Assembly: GCA_036734945.1 (NCBI GenBank)
Contig: DAIMXP010000030.1
Coordinates: forward strand, 1-64,000
Direction of reading: 5' to 3'
Source: UBA4733 sp036734945
GTDB taxonomy: Bacteria; Chloroflexota; UBA4733
DNA length: 64,000 nt
Below are positions 1 through 9,410 of this stretch, piece by piece. The position numbers and the translations under genes were made by a program. Below the pieces are notes generated by a model. The model was not told the DNA's origin. It did not search any database and was given only the letters and a program-made list of their open reading frames with translations. Each line of letters starts with the position of its first letter. Within the stretch, counting starts at the first letter, position 1.

Positions 1-359
1 CCCTGGCGCCCTTTGGCCGTGAACCCTATGAGCAGTATCGGGCGTAAAATGACAAGGGGGGAGTGGACGGTGAAGTGGGCGGTGACCACCCAGAGCGGCC
101 GCGCCGAATCATGCTCGGCCGAATGGTTGACATTGGGAGGCACGAGGAGCAAGTCACCGGTGGCCATCTGGCAGGGCTCGGGGCCACAGCGAAGGGTCGC
201 CACACCCCCGCGGACAAACCAGAAGGTATAGTCCTCAAGGATGCGGGGCAGCACTCGCCACTCCGGTACGCAGCGGAACTCGCCCCCGCTCCCTGGCTCC
301 AGCCACCAGCCGTGCCACGCATCGTCAATGCAGGTATGGTTCGGTAGAGAAGCTGTCAC
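1..359 (-). CDS. Partial AraC-type regulator, N-terminal cupin sensor domain
   Basis: Reads off the left edge; about 119 residues are visible. The start is GTG at 359, preceded by AGGGAG about 8 nt upstream and by an in-frame TGA just before it. The translated segment runs through WLEPG, an EDYTFWFVRGG stretch and GDLLLVPPNVNHSAEH, which is the pattern of a small double-stranded beta-helix (cupin) sensor domain with a PPNxxH loop, as found at the N-terminus of AraC-family regulators. The helix-turn-helix part would lie outside the window, so the family assignment is inference. It is divergent from the dioxygenase gene starting at 677 and could regulate it. Confidence 0.6.
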   Translation of the reverse strand, partial: MTASLPNHTCIDDAWHGWWLEPGSGGEFRCVPEWRVLPRILEDYTFWFVRGGVATLRCGPEPCQMATGDLLLVPPNVNHSAEHDSARPLWVVTAHFTVHSPLVILRPILLIGFTAKGRQ

Positions 360-676
360 CGCTCACTCCCTGACCGGCATTGTCACACACCCAGGACGGA
401 ACCGACGAAACGAACCCAGACACTGGTCGGAACCGCAGCGGTATCGCATTACGGTCAGTTCCCCGTGCCTTCACGTCACTGCCTGCGCAAACGGTTGCAC
501 AGGCGAGAGGCTGGCTTGCAACGGATCGATCCTGCCGGTGTAGGTCGCCTCCGTACGCCCGCACGCTGCAACATACTACAAAAACGCGGCACGGTAGTGC
601 ATTTTCCAGGAACATTGCTAGCGGTACAGTAGGACTGCAACAGCATGGACGCTGGCACACAAGAGGGAGATGGAGC
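360..676. other. Intergenic region between divergent regulator and dioxygenase
   Basis: 317 bases with no convincing gene. The reading frame of the downstream dioxygenase stays open through it, but that upstream translation is Arg/Thr/Ser-rich with no domain character. It presumably carries both divergent promoters; I found no convincing -35/-10 pair. A purine-rich AGAGGGAGA at 662-670 serves as ribosome binding site for the ATG at 677. Confidence 0.5.
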
Positions 677-1459
677 ATGGCAGCGACAACCACGCGCGCA
701 ACCTTAACGGCGGAGCAGCGCCGACAGGCGGAAGTAGACGGCTATTTCGTCGTGGATGGCCTGCTCTCGCCCGAGCAGTGCCGGGCCTACATCTCCCGGC
801 TCACGGAGTACGCCACCGGCGAACGACCCCTGCCGTTGGGTCTCAGCATCCAACGGGAGCCGCAGGTGGCGCGAGGCGAGTTGGCGGCGAAGCCGGGCGA
901 GGACGTGCGCAAGATCAGCGGTGTGGCCAAAGGCGATGACCTCTTTCAGACACTGGTCCGGCACCCGACGATCGTCGCCATGATGCAAGCGTTGATGAGT
1001 TCGAGCCTCAAGCTGTTCCGGGCGGATGTGCTGATGAAGCCGGCCGGGGTTGGCTCGGCCAAAGGCATGCACCAGGATTCGCCCTACTGGCCGATCGAAC
1101 CGATGGCGTTGTGGTCCTGCTGGCTGCCCTTCGATCCAGCGACGCTGGAGAACGGTTGCATGACGGCGATCCCCGGCAGCCAGACGCGCGGCGCCTTACC
1201 CCACGTGCACGTCACGGACGACTACGTTATCCCTGCCGAGCGCTATGACCAACGCCAGGTCGTGCCGATCCCCATGGCGCCGGGGAGCGGCCTCTTCTTC
1301 CACAGCCTGCTGCTGCACGGCACCGCCGCCAACCGCTCCAGCCGGCCGCGCCGCGCCATCACGATGAGTTACATGGCCGCCGAGTACCAGTACACCGGCA
1401 AGCCGTCGAAGCCCGACTACCTGCACATTAGCGGTCACGATGTCCCAGGCGGGGTGTGA
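677..1459 (+). CDS. Phytanoyl-CoA dioxygenase (PhyH) family protein
   Basis: 260 residues. Predicted Fe(II)/2-oxoglutarate-dependent oxygenase on a cupin-like jelly roll. Visible motifs: an N-terminal DGYFVVDGLLSPEQC entry typical of PhyH, the metal-binding HxD in GMHQDSPYWPI (about residues 131-138), a distal LLLHGTAANRS (third metal ligand His) and a following Arg (RPRRAI) suited to 2-oxoglutarate binding. Length is normal for bacterial PhyH enzymes. I chose ATG 677 because of the GAGGGAGA upstream and because the frame before it is not protein-like. Substrate is unknown. The divergent cupin-type regulator suggests inducible expression. Confidence 0.85.
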   Translation: MAATTTRATLTAEQRRQAEVDGYFVVDGLLSPEQCRAYISRLTEYATGERPLPLGLSIQREPQVARGELAAKPGEDVRKISGVAKGDDLFQTLVRHPTIVAMMQALMSSSLKLFRADVLMKPAGVGSAKGMHQDSPYWPIEPMALWSCWLPFDPATLENGCMTAIPGSQTRGALPHVHVTDDYVIPAERYDQRQVVPIPMAPGSGLFFHSLLLHGTAANRSSRPRRAITMSYMAAEYQYTGKPSKPDYLHISGHDVPGGV

Positions 1460-1548
1460 GCCATGCCACGATCCGAGCCGGCAACTGGAACCGCATTCGA
1501 GGGGGACACGTCTTCCATCTGGCTTCAGCCGAGGGATGGTTCGCGCGT

Positions 1549-1581
1549 CACTATGCTGCGTGAGATCCAAGCAGCATAGTG
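1549..1581. terminator. Perfect 11-bp hairpin downstream of the dioxygenase gene
   Basis: CACTATGCTGC at 1549-1559 and GCAGCATAGTG at 1571-1581 are exact reverse complements around an 11-nt loop, 90 bp past the PhyH stop codon. There is no T-run after it on either strand, so termination is only a guess; a protein-binding dyad is equally possible. Confidence 0.4.
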
Positions 1582-1699
1582 CAAAAGGATGTCGGTTGAG
1601 TCCATTTTCGGAGCGCATCCTGCGCCATATATGATAGGTGCGCGCTTACCTAACGTGCGGTTCCGATGCGGTGCGCTCGACAGGGGGAATGCTTATGAT

Positions 1700-2277
1700 C
1701 ACTGCTGTTGGCCACATGGAGAGTGCGACGATAAGCCGGCGCGGCTTGGACGTCGTACAGCAGGCCGTGCAGGTGGGTCCAGTACGCGCCAGGGGCCAGG
1801 GGGACGTTCTGCGGCCAGGTGCGCACACCCAGTGGGACGGCGATCCCTTGGTAGGCCAGGCCCGCTGCCAGCACGTGCACGGCGTCCCGCAGCCGAGACC
1901 GCGTGCGCTTCGCACACCTCCGCCAAGAGCGTCGGCAAGAGAGCGGCGGTCATCGGCGGCACGATCCGCTCTGGATCCAGCTGCGGATCGTCCAGGAGTC
2001 GCTCCAGCCGCCGTGCGCGCTGGCGAGCGAAGCGAGACCGTGGCTCCGTGGCCGCGCTCAACTGCAGGCGCGCCACCGCCGCCGTCAGTTCCCCCCGCTG
2101 CACCGTGGTCGTTGCCAGCAGCCCCGCCACCAGCACCGCCAGCCGCTTGCAGGTGGGCCGATGCACCCCCTGCCCCAGCAGCCGCGCCAAGACCCACTGC
2201 AGCACTTCCTCACCCAGCGGGCACGGCGGGACCTCCCGCAGCACTACTCCAGTTGACGCCACCCCAGTTGCCGGCAT
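1700..2277 (-). pseudogene. Broken IS transposase (N-terminal half, frameshifted)
   Basis: Starting at 2277 the minus strand encodes LQWVLARLLGQGVHR, CKRLAVLVAGLLAT and PPMTAALLPTLLAEVCEAH, the N-terminal region of a DDE transposase of an IS4-like group common in this kind of genome. Near 1885 the coding sense moves to another frame, which continues HVLAAGLAYQGIAVPLGVR, TWPQNVPLAPGAYW and LHGLLYDVQA, then dissolves about 1745. So there is at least one frameshift and the C-terminal catalytic half is missing. No terminal inverted repeats were found. The family name is from motif memory and moderately secure. Confidence 0.65.
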
Positions 2278-2402
2278 ACTGTCCTCCAGGCGCCCACGCG
2301 CTCCCTCACGCGCTCATCCAATTTGTCGCGTGATCAGCGTGGGCCGCCCATCTTCATAGCACAGCAACCCTCGGACAGTTTTTCGTCGCCCCTTATGCCC
2401 TG

Positions 2403-2435
2403 GCTGGGGGACGATGAGTACGCCAAACCCCCAGC
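2403..2435 (-). terminator. Hairpin after the M23 peptidase gene
   Basis: GCTGGGGG (2403-2410) pairs with CCCCCAGC (2428-2435) over a 17-nt loop, just downstream of the minus-strand peptidase gene. No U-tract follows, so it is at best a weak candidate terminator. Confidence 0.3.
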
Positions 2436-2449
2436 CCGGCACCCCTGCT

Positions 2450-4471
2450 CTAACGGCTGGTGGCAGTCCCGACCGGCGTACGGCTGACTACAGGAACGGC
2501 AACGCTGGTCGCTGTCGGGCGAGGTGTGACTGTTGCTGGAACAGTCGGCACTGCGAGTGTCGCGGTAGCTGTCGCGACCGTCGCTGGAACTGTTGGCACT
2601 GCATGCACCACGGTAGCTGTAGCGGCAGTCGTTACGGCTACCGCCAGCGTCGTTGACGTTGCTACAGCGGTAATCCGCGCCTGAGCAGTCGGTGAAGCCG
2701 TGGTCGCGGTCGAGGCGGTTGACGCTGGCGTCGCCTGGGGCAACACGGTCGCCGTGGGCAGTGGCGTCGGCGTCGGCGGGCCACCGCTGGGCGTGATGTG
2801 GATCACGGTATGGACCTCCACCAACCCGGCGGGCGGTTGCTGGCTCTGCACCAGCCCGGCGGCGACGGTCGGGGACGACTGCGCCGGGTCGGTGGCAATC
2901 GTGAACGGCAAATCGGCCAGGGCCTTCGCCGCTTGCGCTGCACTCAGCCCGACGAGGTTGGGTAGTTGTGCCTGGGGGAGCGGGGCCGGCGTCAGGCCGG
3001 CACGGAAGTAGGCCACCGGATTCACCGGCTGGCCGTGCTGGTACAGCGCGACGGCTAGATGAACGGGCAAACCGGCGATGAGCTGGCCGAGCACGCCGAT
3101 CTGCTGACCGCGCTGGACAATGTCGCCCGGTAGCACGAAGGCCCGCACCATCCGGGAGTAGACTGTGAGGTCGCCGTTCCCGTGGTCGATTTCGACGGTG
3201 ACGCTCAGTCCATCCGTGCCGGCAAAGACGACGGTGCCGGTATCCGCCGCCACAACGGGTGTACCGACCTCGCCGCCGATCAGGGCAGCCGGCTGCTGGG
3301 CGGTCGCCGGGCTGATAATCGGTCCACTCACCGGCCAGGCGAAAGTACCGGTACCCTGCAAACCGGGCACGATGCTGGCTGCCGGACGCGGCAGATCGAC
3401 CGCCGGCAACTCAACTCGATTGACCACGTTTGCCGCGTGCCAATAGGTGCTGACAGTGTTCCCAGACGTGAGGGTTTGATCCTGCACCGGCACGCCGCCG
3501 TTGCTCGACACGTCGGCGAAGCTGACCGGGAGTGACTGGTCGTACCAGGAGCCGGGCACCGTGCGTTCCACCATGAAGTGCAGGTGCGGGCCGGTCGAGA
3601 AGCCGGTGCCGCCACTATCGGCGATCGGCTGGCCCTGTTGCACCTGCTGACCGACGCGCACCAGCGCGCCATGCCACATCAGGTGCATATAGAGTCCGCT
3701 GGTGCCGTCGCCGTGATCAATGACCACGTAGTTACCGGACCAACCGAACAAATTCACGTCAGCGCCGCCGGCGTTGGAGTCGTCTCGCACATACCGCACG
3801 ATGCCGCCGCGCGCGGCTTCGATGATGCTGCCCGTGGGCATCGAGAAATCCCAGGCGAAGGCTTCCAGGCCCTGGTGACTGAAGGTACTGTTGTTCCCCT
3901 GCACGACGGAAAAGGCTTCGCCGCCCGGCCAGGGCAGACGGTATGGGGAGGATGGTGGCGGAGTCGGCACGGGTGCGGACGATGCCGTGCTTGCAGCCGC
4001 CGTCATTGAGGCGCCCGCCACGGCTTCCGTCGCGTTTAGCGGTCGCGCCAAGGGCAGCAGCGCGACCGAGTCCGTAGAGGTGGTCCCCTGGGTTGTCGCC
4101 TGGGTGTTCGTCGGTGTATTCACTGAGGCGCTCGTTATGGTCGACATCACGACTGCACTTGGCGACGAACTCGTGGCCGTCACCGTTGTCTGGTTGTCAT
4201 GCGTGATGGGTGCGGCTTGCGCCGAGGGGAGCCTCGCCGCAGATGCACTTGCCACCGGCCGAAGCGCGGTCGGCATCAGCGGCGCCAGGAGCAGCAAGAG
4301 CGCCAGCGCCAAGGGCAGCAGGAGTGCTGCCGCGGCCGGTCGCCGGAGTGAGCTATTGCTGGCGAGGGGTACGGATGACGCCCACCGGCGGAAGGTGTCG
4401 ACCGAGGACAGCAAGCGTGCCGAAGACACCTTAAGACGAGGCATCTTCCAACGGTTAGTCACTCTGCACAC
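2450..4471 (-). CDS. Secreted LytM (M23) protein with second degenerate M23 copy and PASTA domain
   Basis: 673 residues if the GTG at 4471 is the start; an ATG at 4444 is an alternative and neither has a clean ribosome binding site. A hydrophobic segment at about 48-66 is a signal peptide or anchor. A Thr/Ser/Ala-rich linker follows. The first M23 domain (about 190-320) has the zinc-ligand pattern H...D (SHQGLEAFAWD) and HxH (GPHLHFMVE). The second M23-like domain (about 390-500) keeps the fold signature (GTPVVAADTGTVVFAG, IDHGNGDLTVYSR) but has GLPVHLAV instead of HxH, so it is probably non-catalytic. A PASTA repeat (about 510-575, PNLVGLSAAQAAKALAD) and a Pro/Thr tail follow. Likely cleaves or binds cell-wall peptide cross-links. 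Confidence 0.85.
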   Translation of the reverse strand: MCRVTNRWKMPRLKVSSARLLSSVDTFRRWASSVPLASNSSLRRPAAAALLLPLALALLLLLAPLMPTALRPVASASAARLPSAQAAPITHDNQTTVTATSSSPSAVVMSTITSASVNTPTNTQATTQGTTSTDSVALLPLARPLNATEAVAGASMTAAASTASSAPVPTPPPSSPYRLPWPGGEAFSVVQGNNSTFSHQGLEAFAWDFSMPTGSIIEAARGGIVRYVRDDSNAGGADVNLFGWSGNYVVIDHGDGTSGLYMHLMWHGALVRVGQQVQQGQPIADSGGTGFSTGPHLHFMVERTVPGSWYDQSLPVSFADVSSNGGVPVQDQTLTSGNTVSTYWHAANVVNRVELPAVDLPRPAASIVPGLQGTGTFAWPVSGPIISPATAQQPAALIGGEVGTPVVAADTGTVVFAGTDGLSVTVEIDHGNGDLTVYSRMVRAFVLPGDIVQRGQQIGVLGQLIAGLPVHLAVALYQHGQPVNPVAYFRAGLTPAPLPQAQLPNLVGLSAAQAAKALADLPFTIATDPAQSSPTVAAGLVQSQQPPAGLVEVHTVIHITPSGGPPTPTPLPTATVLPQATPASTASTATTASPTAQARITAVATSTTLAVAVTTAATATVVHAVPTVPATVATATATLAVPTVPATVTPRPTATSVAVPVVSRTPVGTATSR

Positions 4472-4650
4472 TGCTTGCCAAACGATTTGTGCGTTACCCG
4501 GAAAGCGGAGTGTACCGGCCCCCTGTCGAGACAGCAGCCGTGCAAGTGCCAGAGGGGGCCAGAAAGTGCTAGACGGCCCGCTTGGCTTGGCGAGCGGATT
4601 CGGCTCGGTTAACGTGGCGCCGCCGTTCTCCTTTGAAAGCGGAACCCCGT

Positions 4651-4679
4651 TTGCATCGCACCGCGCACCACGGTATACT
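4651..4679 (+). promoter_or_regulatory. Sigma-70-like promoter of the suf operon
   Basis: TTGCAT at 4651-4656 and TATACT at 4674-4679 are separated by exactly 17 bp. The start of transcription would fall in the dyad at 4681-4705, upstream of the Rrf2-type regulator gene. Confidence 0.75.
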
Positions 4680-4680
4680 C

Positions 4681-4705
4681 AATCCTGAGCAATCCACTCG
4701 GGATT
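4681..4705 (+). promoter_or_regulatory. Dyad operator candidate for the Rrf2-type regulator
   Basis: AATCCTGAG (4681-4689) and CTCGGGATT (4697-4705) form a 9-bp inverted repeat with one mismatch and a 7-bp spacer, one base after the -10 box. Its position over the transcription start suits autorepression by the Rrf2/IscR-like protein encoded just downstream. Binding is inferred. Confidence 0.55.
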
Positions 4706-4722
4706 CAGGAGCGAATGCGGCG

Positions 4723-5226
4723 ATGTTGAAGGTCTCGACACGGGGCGAGTATGGCTCGCGCATGATGGTGCAACTGGCCCGTCAATGGGGCGCGCAGCCG
4801 GTCGCTCTCAGTGAGGTCGCGGCTCAGGAGCACCTGTCCGTAGAGTACTTAGAGCAACTGGCGGTGGCTTTACGCAAGGCGGGCCTGATTGCCGGTCATC
4901 GTGGCGTCTATGGCGGCTATACCCTGGCCCGAGCGCCGGAGCAGATTAGCATGGGTGAGATACTGCGGGCGTTGGAAGGGCCGATTGCGCCGATGATCTG
5001 CGTGAGCGAGGGGACAGCCGATATGGTCTGCGCCTTCGAGGCGCATTGCAGCACCCGGCACATGTGGCTGCAGGTGGGGAAGGCGATCTCCGGCGTGCTC
5101 GACGGCATGTCCCTCGCCGACCTGGTGCCGGTGCCGCCGCAGCGCGAGCCGGTGCAGTACGCCGAGCGGCAAACCGGCATGCTGATTCAACTGACGGAGA
5201 AAGGCCTGGTAGCGCAGCATGGTTAG
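4723..5226 (+). CDS. Rrf2/IscR-type Fe-S-sensing transcriptional regulator of suf
   Basis: 167 residues from ATG 4723 (CAGGAG upstream). The N-terminal winged helix is clear (KVSTRGEYGSRMMVQLARQ, then GGYTLARAPEQISMGEIL, which is the wing and linker of Rrf2 proteins). Three cysteines, C93, C103 and C109, sit where IscR-type members bind a [2Fe-2S] cluster, though the first spacing is longer than in IscR (C-x9-C-x5-C). The gene overlaps sufC by 8 bp, so it is co-transcribed with the SUF genes and very likely controls them in response to Fe-S status. The longer upstream open frame is not protein-like. Confidence 0.88.
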   Translation: MLKVSTRGEYGSRMMVQLARQWGAQPVALSEVAAQEHLSVEYLEQLAVALRKAGLIAGHRGVYGGYTLARAPEQISMGEILRALEGPIAPMICVSEGTADMVCAFEAHCSTRHMWLQVGKAISGVLDGMSLADLVPVPPQREPVQYAERQTGMLIQLTEKGLVAQHG

Positions 5227-6019
5227 TATGGTCCAGGGCGACCTGGTGATTCGCAACTTGCACGCAAAAGTCGAGGGCAAACAGATCCTCAACGGCGTGA
5301 ATCTCACGGTGAACAAAGGTGAAGTGCATGCGCTGATGGGACCAAACGGGTCCGGCAAGAGCACGCTCTCCTACGTCATTATGGGGCACCCCAACTACGA
5401 GGTCACCGCCGGTGAGGTGCTGCTCAACGGCGAGAATATCCTGGAGTTGAAGGCCGATGAACGCGCCCGACGTGGCCTGTTCCTGGCCTTCCAGGCGCCG
5501 ATGGCGATTCCCGGCGTCAACACCCAGAACTTCCTGCGTCTGGCGCTGAACGCCGTACGCACCAGCGGTGTCGGCCCCCACGGCGAAGAAGGCGTCCTCT
5601 CCGCCCGCGAGTTCCGCCCCTTGCTGCAGGACAAACTGAAGCTGCTGAAGGTGGACAACAGCTTCGTCAGTCGCTACCTGAACGACGGCTTCTCCGGTGG
5701 CGAGAAGAAGCGGGCCGAGGTGCTGCAAATGTCGCTGCTCAAGCCGCAGATCAGCATCCTGGACGAGATCGACTCCGGTCTGGATGTCGACGCCGTGCGC
5801 ATCGTCTCCGAAGGTGTGAACGCCCTGCTGGGGCCGGAAATGGGCGTGCTGATCATCACCCACTACCAGCGCATCCTGAACTACATCAAGCCGGACTTCG
5901 TCCACGTGCTGGTCGACGGCCGGATCGTCCTGGATGGCGGGCCGGAACTCGCCTTGCAGGTGGAGGATCGGGGCTACGAGAAGATTATCGACGACGCCCG
6001 CGGCGGGTCAGCGGCGTAG
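5219..6019 (+). CDS. sufC: SufC, Fe-S assembly ATPase
   Basis: 266 residues; ABC-type ATPase that energises the SufBCD scaffold. Walker A GPNGSGKST at 41-49, an unusual but SufC-typical signature NDGFSGGEKKRAEVLQ, Walker B ISILDEIDSGLD, and the H-switch in LIITHYQRIL. ATG 5219 overlaps the end of the regulator gene; ATG 5228 is a possible alternative start. Soluble, cytosolic, no membrane segments. First structural gene of the operon. Confidence 0.97.
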   Translation: MVSMVQGDLVIRNLHAKVEGKQILNGVNLTVNKGEVHALMGPNGSGKSTLSYVIMGHPNYEVTAGEVLLNGENILELKADERARRGLFLAFQAPMAIPGVNTQNFLRLALNAVRTSGVGPHGEEGVLSAREFRPLLQDKLKLLKVDNSFVSRYLNDGFSGGEKKRAEVLQMSLLKPQISILDEIDSGLDVDAVRIVSEGVNALLGPEMGVLIITHYQRILNYIKPDFVHVLVDGRIVLDGGPELALQVEDRGYEKIIDDARGGSAA

Positions 6020-6062
6020 GAGCGGAGTTGCCCGGAGCGGCGTACCGCACCGGGCCGTAGAG

Positions 6063-6107
6063 GGCGTATTGTATACGCCTTTCGTAGGGGCGTATTGCAT
6101 ACGCCCC
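6063..6107. repeat. Two adjacent hairpin repeats between sufC and sufB
   Basis: GGCGTAT-TGT-ATACGCC (6063-6079) and GGGGCGTAT-TGC-ATACGCCCC (6087-6107) are two near-identical palindromes with 3-nt loops placed 7 bp apart. They look like members of a dispersed small intergenic repeat. In the transcript they would form two hairpins just upstream of the strong sufB ribosome binding site (AAGGGAGG). Confidence 0.7.
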
Positions 6108-6128
6108 CGTTAGATAAGGGAGGCCACC

Positions 6129-7529
<1,401 letters not shown>

Positions 7530-7534
7530 GGGAG

Positions 7535-7710
7535 ACCCCTCTCTGGCTTCGCCATCTCTCCCCCTGACGGGAGAGAGCCAGAGGGTAGTTTGGCCCCAAT
7601 GGCAGGCATCGCCGCCCCGACACCCCGCAGACCGACCCAACCAAATTGCACTCAAGCTTCCCCATAGCTCTCTCCCGTCAGGGGGAGAGATGGCGAAGCC
7701 AGAGAGGGGT
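7535..7710. repeat. Perfect 44-bp inverted repeat element between sufB and sufD
   Basis: Bases 7535-7578 and 7667-7710 are exact reverse complements over 44 nt, separated by 88 bp. The right arm contains GGGGGAGAGATGGCGAAGCC; read forward it gives an ATG and the peptide MAKPERG in frame with sufD, which makes a false upstream start. The element has no open frame of its own. It looks like a MITE or REP-type intergenic repeat that landed inside the operon. Confidence 0.9.
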
Positions 7711-7743
7711 TCCTCGCTGCCTGACCAGAAAGTGACAAAAGTA

Positions 7744-9087
7744 ATGACAGTAACAACCGAAGCCCCCACCGGCTACACGCGCCAATCCCTCGACGCCATC
7801 CTTGCCGCCACAGCGGAGCCGCAGTGGCTGCGCGACTGGCGGCAGCAGGCCTGGCACGCCTTTGAGGAGACACCCTGGCCAAACAGCCGCACCGACGAAG
7901 AGTGGCGGCGGACCAATGTCATGGGGACCATCCGCTTTGATCGGTATCGACCGCTGGGGCAGTCGGGGGCACAGCGGCTGGCGCTCTCCTCGTTGCCGGT
8001 CGAACTCGGTGTCGGCGGGGGCTCGGCTGAGGGGCGTGGCGGCTTACTGGTGCTGCGCAACGGCATCGAGGCGGTGGCCGAGCCGGGCAGCGGCGCGCGC
8101 GATGGCGTGCTCTTCATGAGCCTTGGGCGGGCGGCGCAGGAGCATCCGGAGTTGGTGCAACGCTACCTTGGGCGGCAGGCTGTGACGCCGACCTTCAACA
8201 AGTTTGCCGCTATGAACTCAGCTTTCTGGCAGGGCGGTGTGTTCCTGTACGTGCCACGGTTTGTGGAGGTGGCGCTGCCGTTGCAGGCGCTACATTGGGC
8301 CGATACGGCCGGCATGGCTCTGACGCCGCGCACGCTGGTGGTGCTGGAGGACGGCGCCCAGGTTACCTTCATCGACCAGGTGGCCTCCGCCGACGGCATC
8401 GACCTCTTCGCCAACCCGGTTACGGAAGTGTACGTCGGGCGTGGCGCGCGTCTGCGCTACGTCAACCTGCAGCAGTTGGGCAACGGCGCCGCCAATGTCG
8501 GCGTCCAGCGGGCGATCGTGGAGGCGAATGGTCAGTTCAACTCCCTCACCGCGACCCTGGGGAGCCGCTGGCATCGCTCCAACGTGGAGGTCGTGCTGAA
8601 CGGCGAAGGCGCCGAGACGGAAATGCTCGGCATGACCTTTGCCGACGGCAACCAGTTCATCGACCATCACACCTTCCAGGATCACGTGAAGGGCGGGGCG
8701 AAGAGCGACCTGCTCTTCAAGGGGGCGCTCAAGGATCATTCGCGGACGGTCTGGACCGGCATGATCCGGGTCCATCCCAACGCGCAGCGCACCGACGCCT
8801 ACCAGGCCAACCGTAACCTGCTGCTCTCCGGCAACAGCCGGGCCGACTCTATACCGGGCCTGGAGATCGGGGCCAACGAGGTGCGCTGCACCCACGGCGC
8901 CACCGCCGGTCCGGTGGATAAGGAGCAGGTCTTCTACCTGATGACCCGCGGCCTCTCGCGTGACGCCGCAGTGCGCCTGATCGTCGACGGCTTCTACGAG
9001 CCGGTGCTGCAACGCATCACCCTGGCCCCGATTCGGGAGCAGTTGACCCAACTGATCTCCCGGCGCGTCGAGGGAGTGTTGGTCTGA
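7744..9087 (+). CDS. sufD: SufD, Fe-S cluster assembly protein
   Basis: 447 residues from ATG 7744. Paralogue of SufB: GTDEEWRRTN-like entry (RTDEEWRRTNVMG), beta-helix core, and the C-terminal LEIGANEVRCTHGATAGPVDKEQVFYLMTRG, whose His in CTHGAT corresponds to the cluster-assembly histidine of SufD. I rejected the in-frame ATG at 7690 because it lies in the inverted-repeat element. No strong ribosome binding site is visible before 7744; GTG 7732 is an alternative. Last SUF gene here: sufS/sufU do not follow directly, and a cysteine desulfurase lies at 14693 beyond the ATP synthase genes. Confidence 0.95.
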   Translation: MTVTTEAPTGYTRQSLDAILAATAEPQWLRDWRQQAWHAFEETPWPNSRTDEEWRRTNVMGTIRFDRYRPLGQSGAQRLALSSLPVELGVGGGSAEGRGGLLVLRNGIEAVAEPGSGARDGVLFMSLGRAAQEHPELVQRYLGRQAVTPTFNKFAAMNSAFWQGGVFLYVPRFVEVALPLQALHWADTAGMALTPRTLVVLEDGAQVTFIDQVASADGIDLFANPVTEVYVGRGARLRYVNLQQLGNGAANVGVQRAIVEANGQFNSLTATLGSRWHRSNVEVVLNGEGAETEMLGMTFADGNQFIDHHTFQDHVKGGAKSDLLFKGALKDHSRTVWTGMIRVHPNAQRTDAYQANRNLLLSGNSRADSIPGLEIGANEVRCTHGATAGPVDKEQVFYLMTRGLSRDAAVRLIVDGFYEPVLQRITLAPIREQLTQLISRRVEGVLV

Positions 9088-9182
9088 GTCGTGTTCGATC
9101 ATTGGGGGCCGGTTGTGGCGAAGGCCGCGGTGTGGTACCATCCTTTCTGCGAACAGGGATCATGCCTGAGTGAAGGGGTTGG

Positions 9183-9410
9183 TTGAAAGACGACCAATTC
9201 ACGGTCGTGCGCGCCTTCGCGCTCGCGGGTCAGTTCGGTGTTTCCCTGGGAGTCTGTGTGGCGATTGGTGTCTACGGTGGGGAGCAGTTGGATGCCCGCT
9301 TCCACTCGGCGCCGCTCTTCATCTTGGTGTGCATTTTTGCCGGCTTGATTGTGGGGACCGTGAGCGGTATCCAGTTGGTCCGGCTCAGTTTGCGACGCGG
9401 GGCAAGTTGA
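9183..9410 (+). CDS. atpZ: AtpZ/AtpI-type ATP synthase accessory membrane protein
   Basis: 75 residues from a TTG at 9183 with AAGGGG 5 nt upstream. Two hydrophobic helices (about 13-31 and 42-62) linked by GGEQLDARFHSAP, the two-helix pattern of AtpZ. These proteins are encoded at the head of atp operons and act in c-ring assembly or divalent-ion transport, depending on report. The stop overlaps the next start as TTGA. Confidence 0.7.
   Translation: MKDDQFTVVRAFALAGQFGVSLGVCVAIGVYGGEQLDARFHSAPLFILVCIFAGLIVGTVSGIQLVRLSLRRGAS

Noticed and set aside
380..676. Possible N-terminal extension of the dioxygenase by 99 codons
   Set aside because: The translation is Arg/Thr/Ser-rich without domain character, and a good ribosome binding site precedes ATG 677.
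7690..7743. Earlier start for SufD beginning MAKPERG
   Set aside because: These codons are the right arm of the 44-bp inverted repeat, a known kind of spurious N-terminus.
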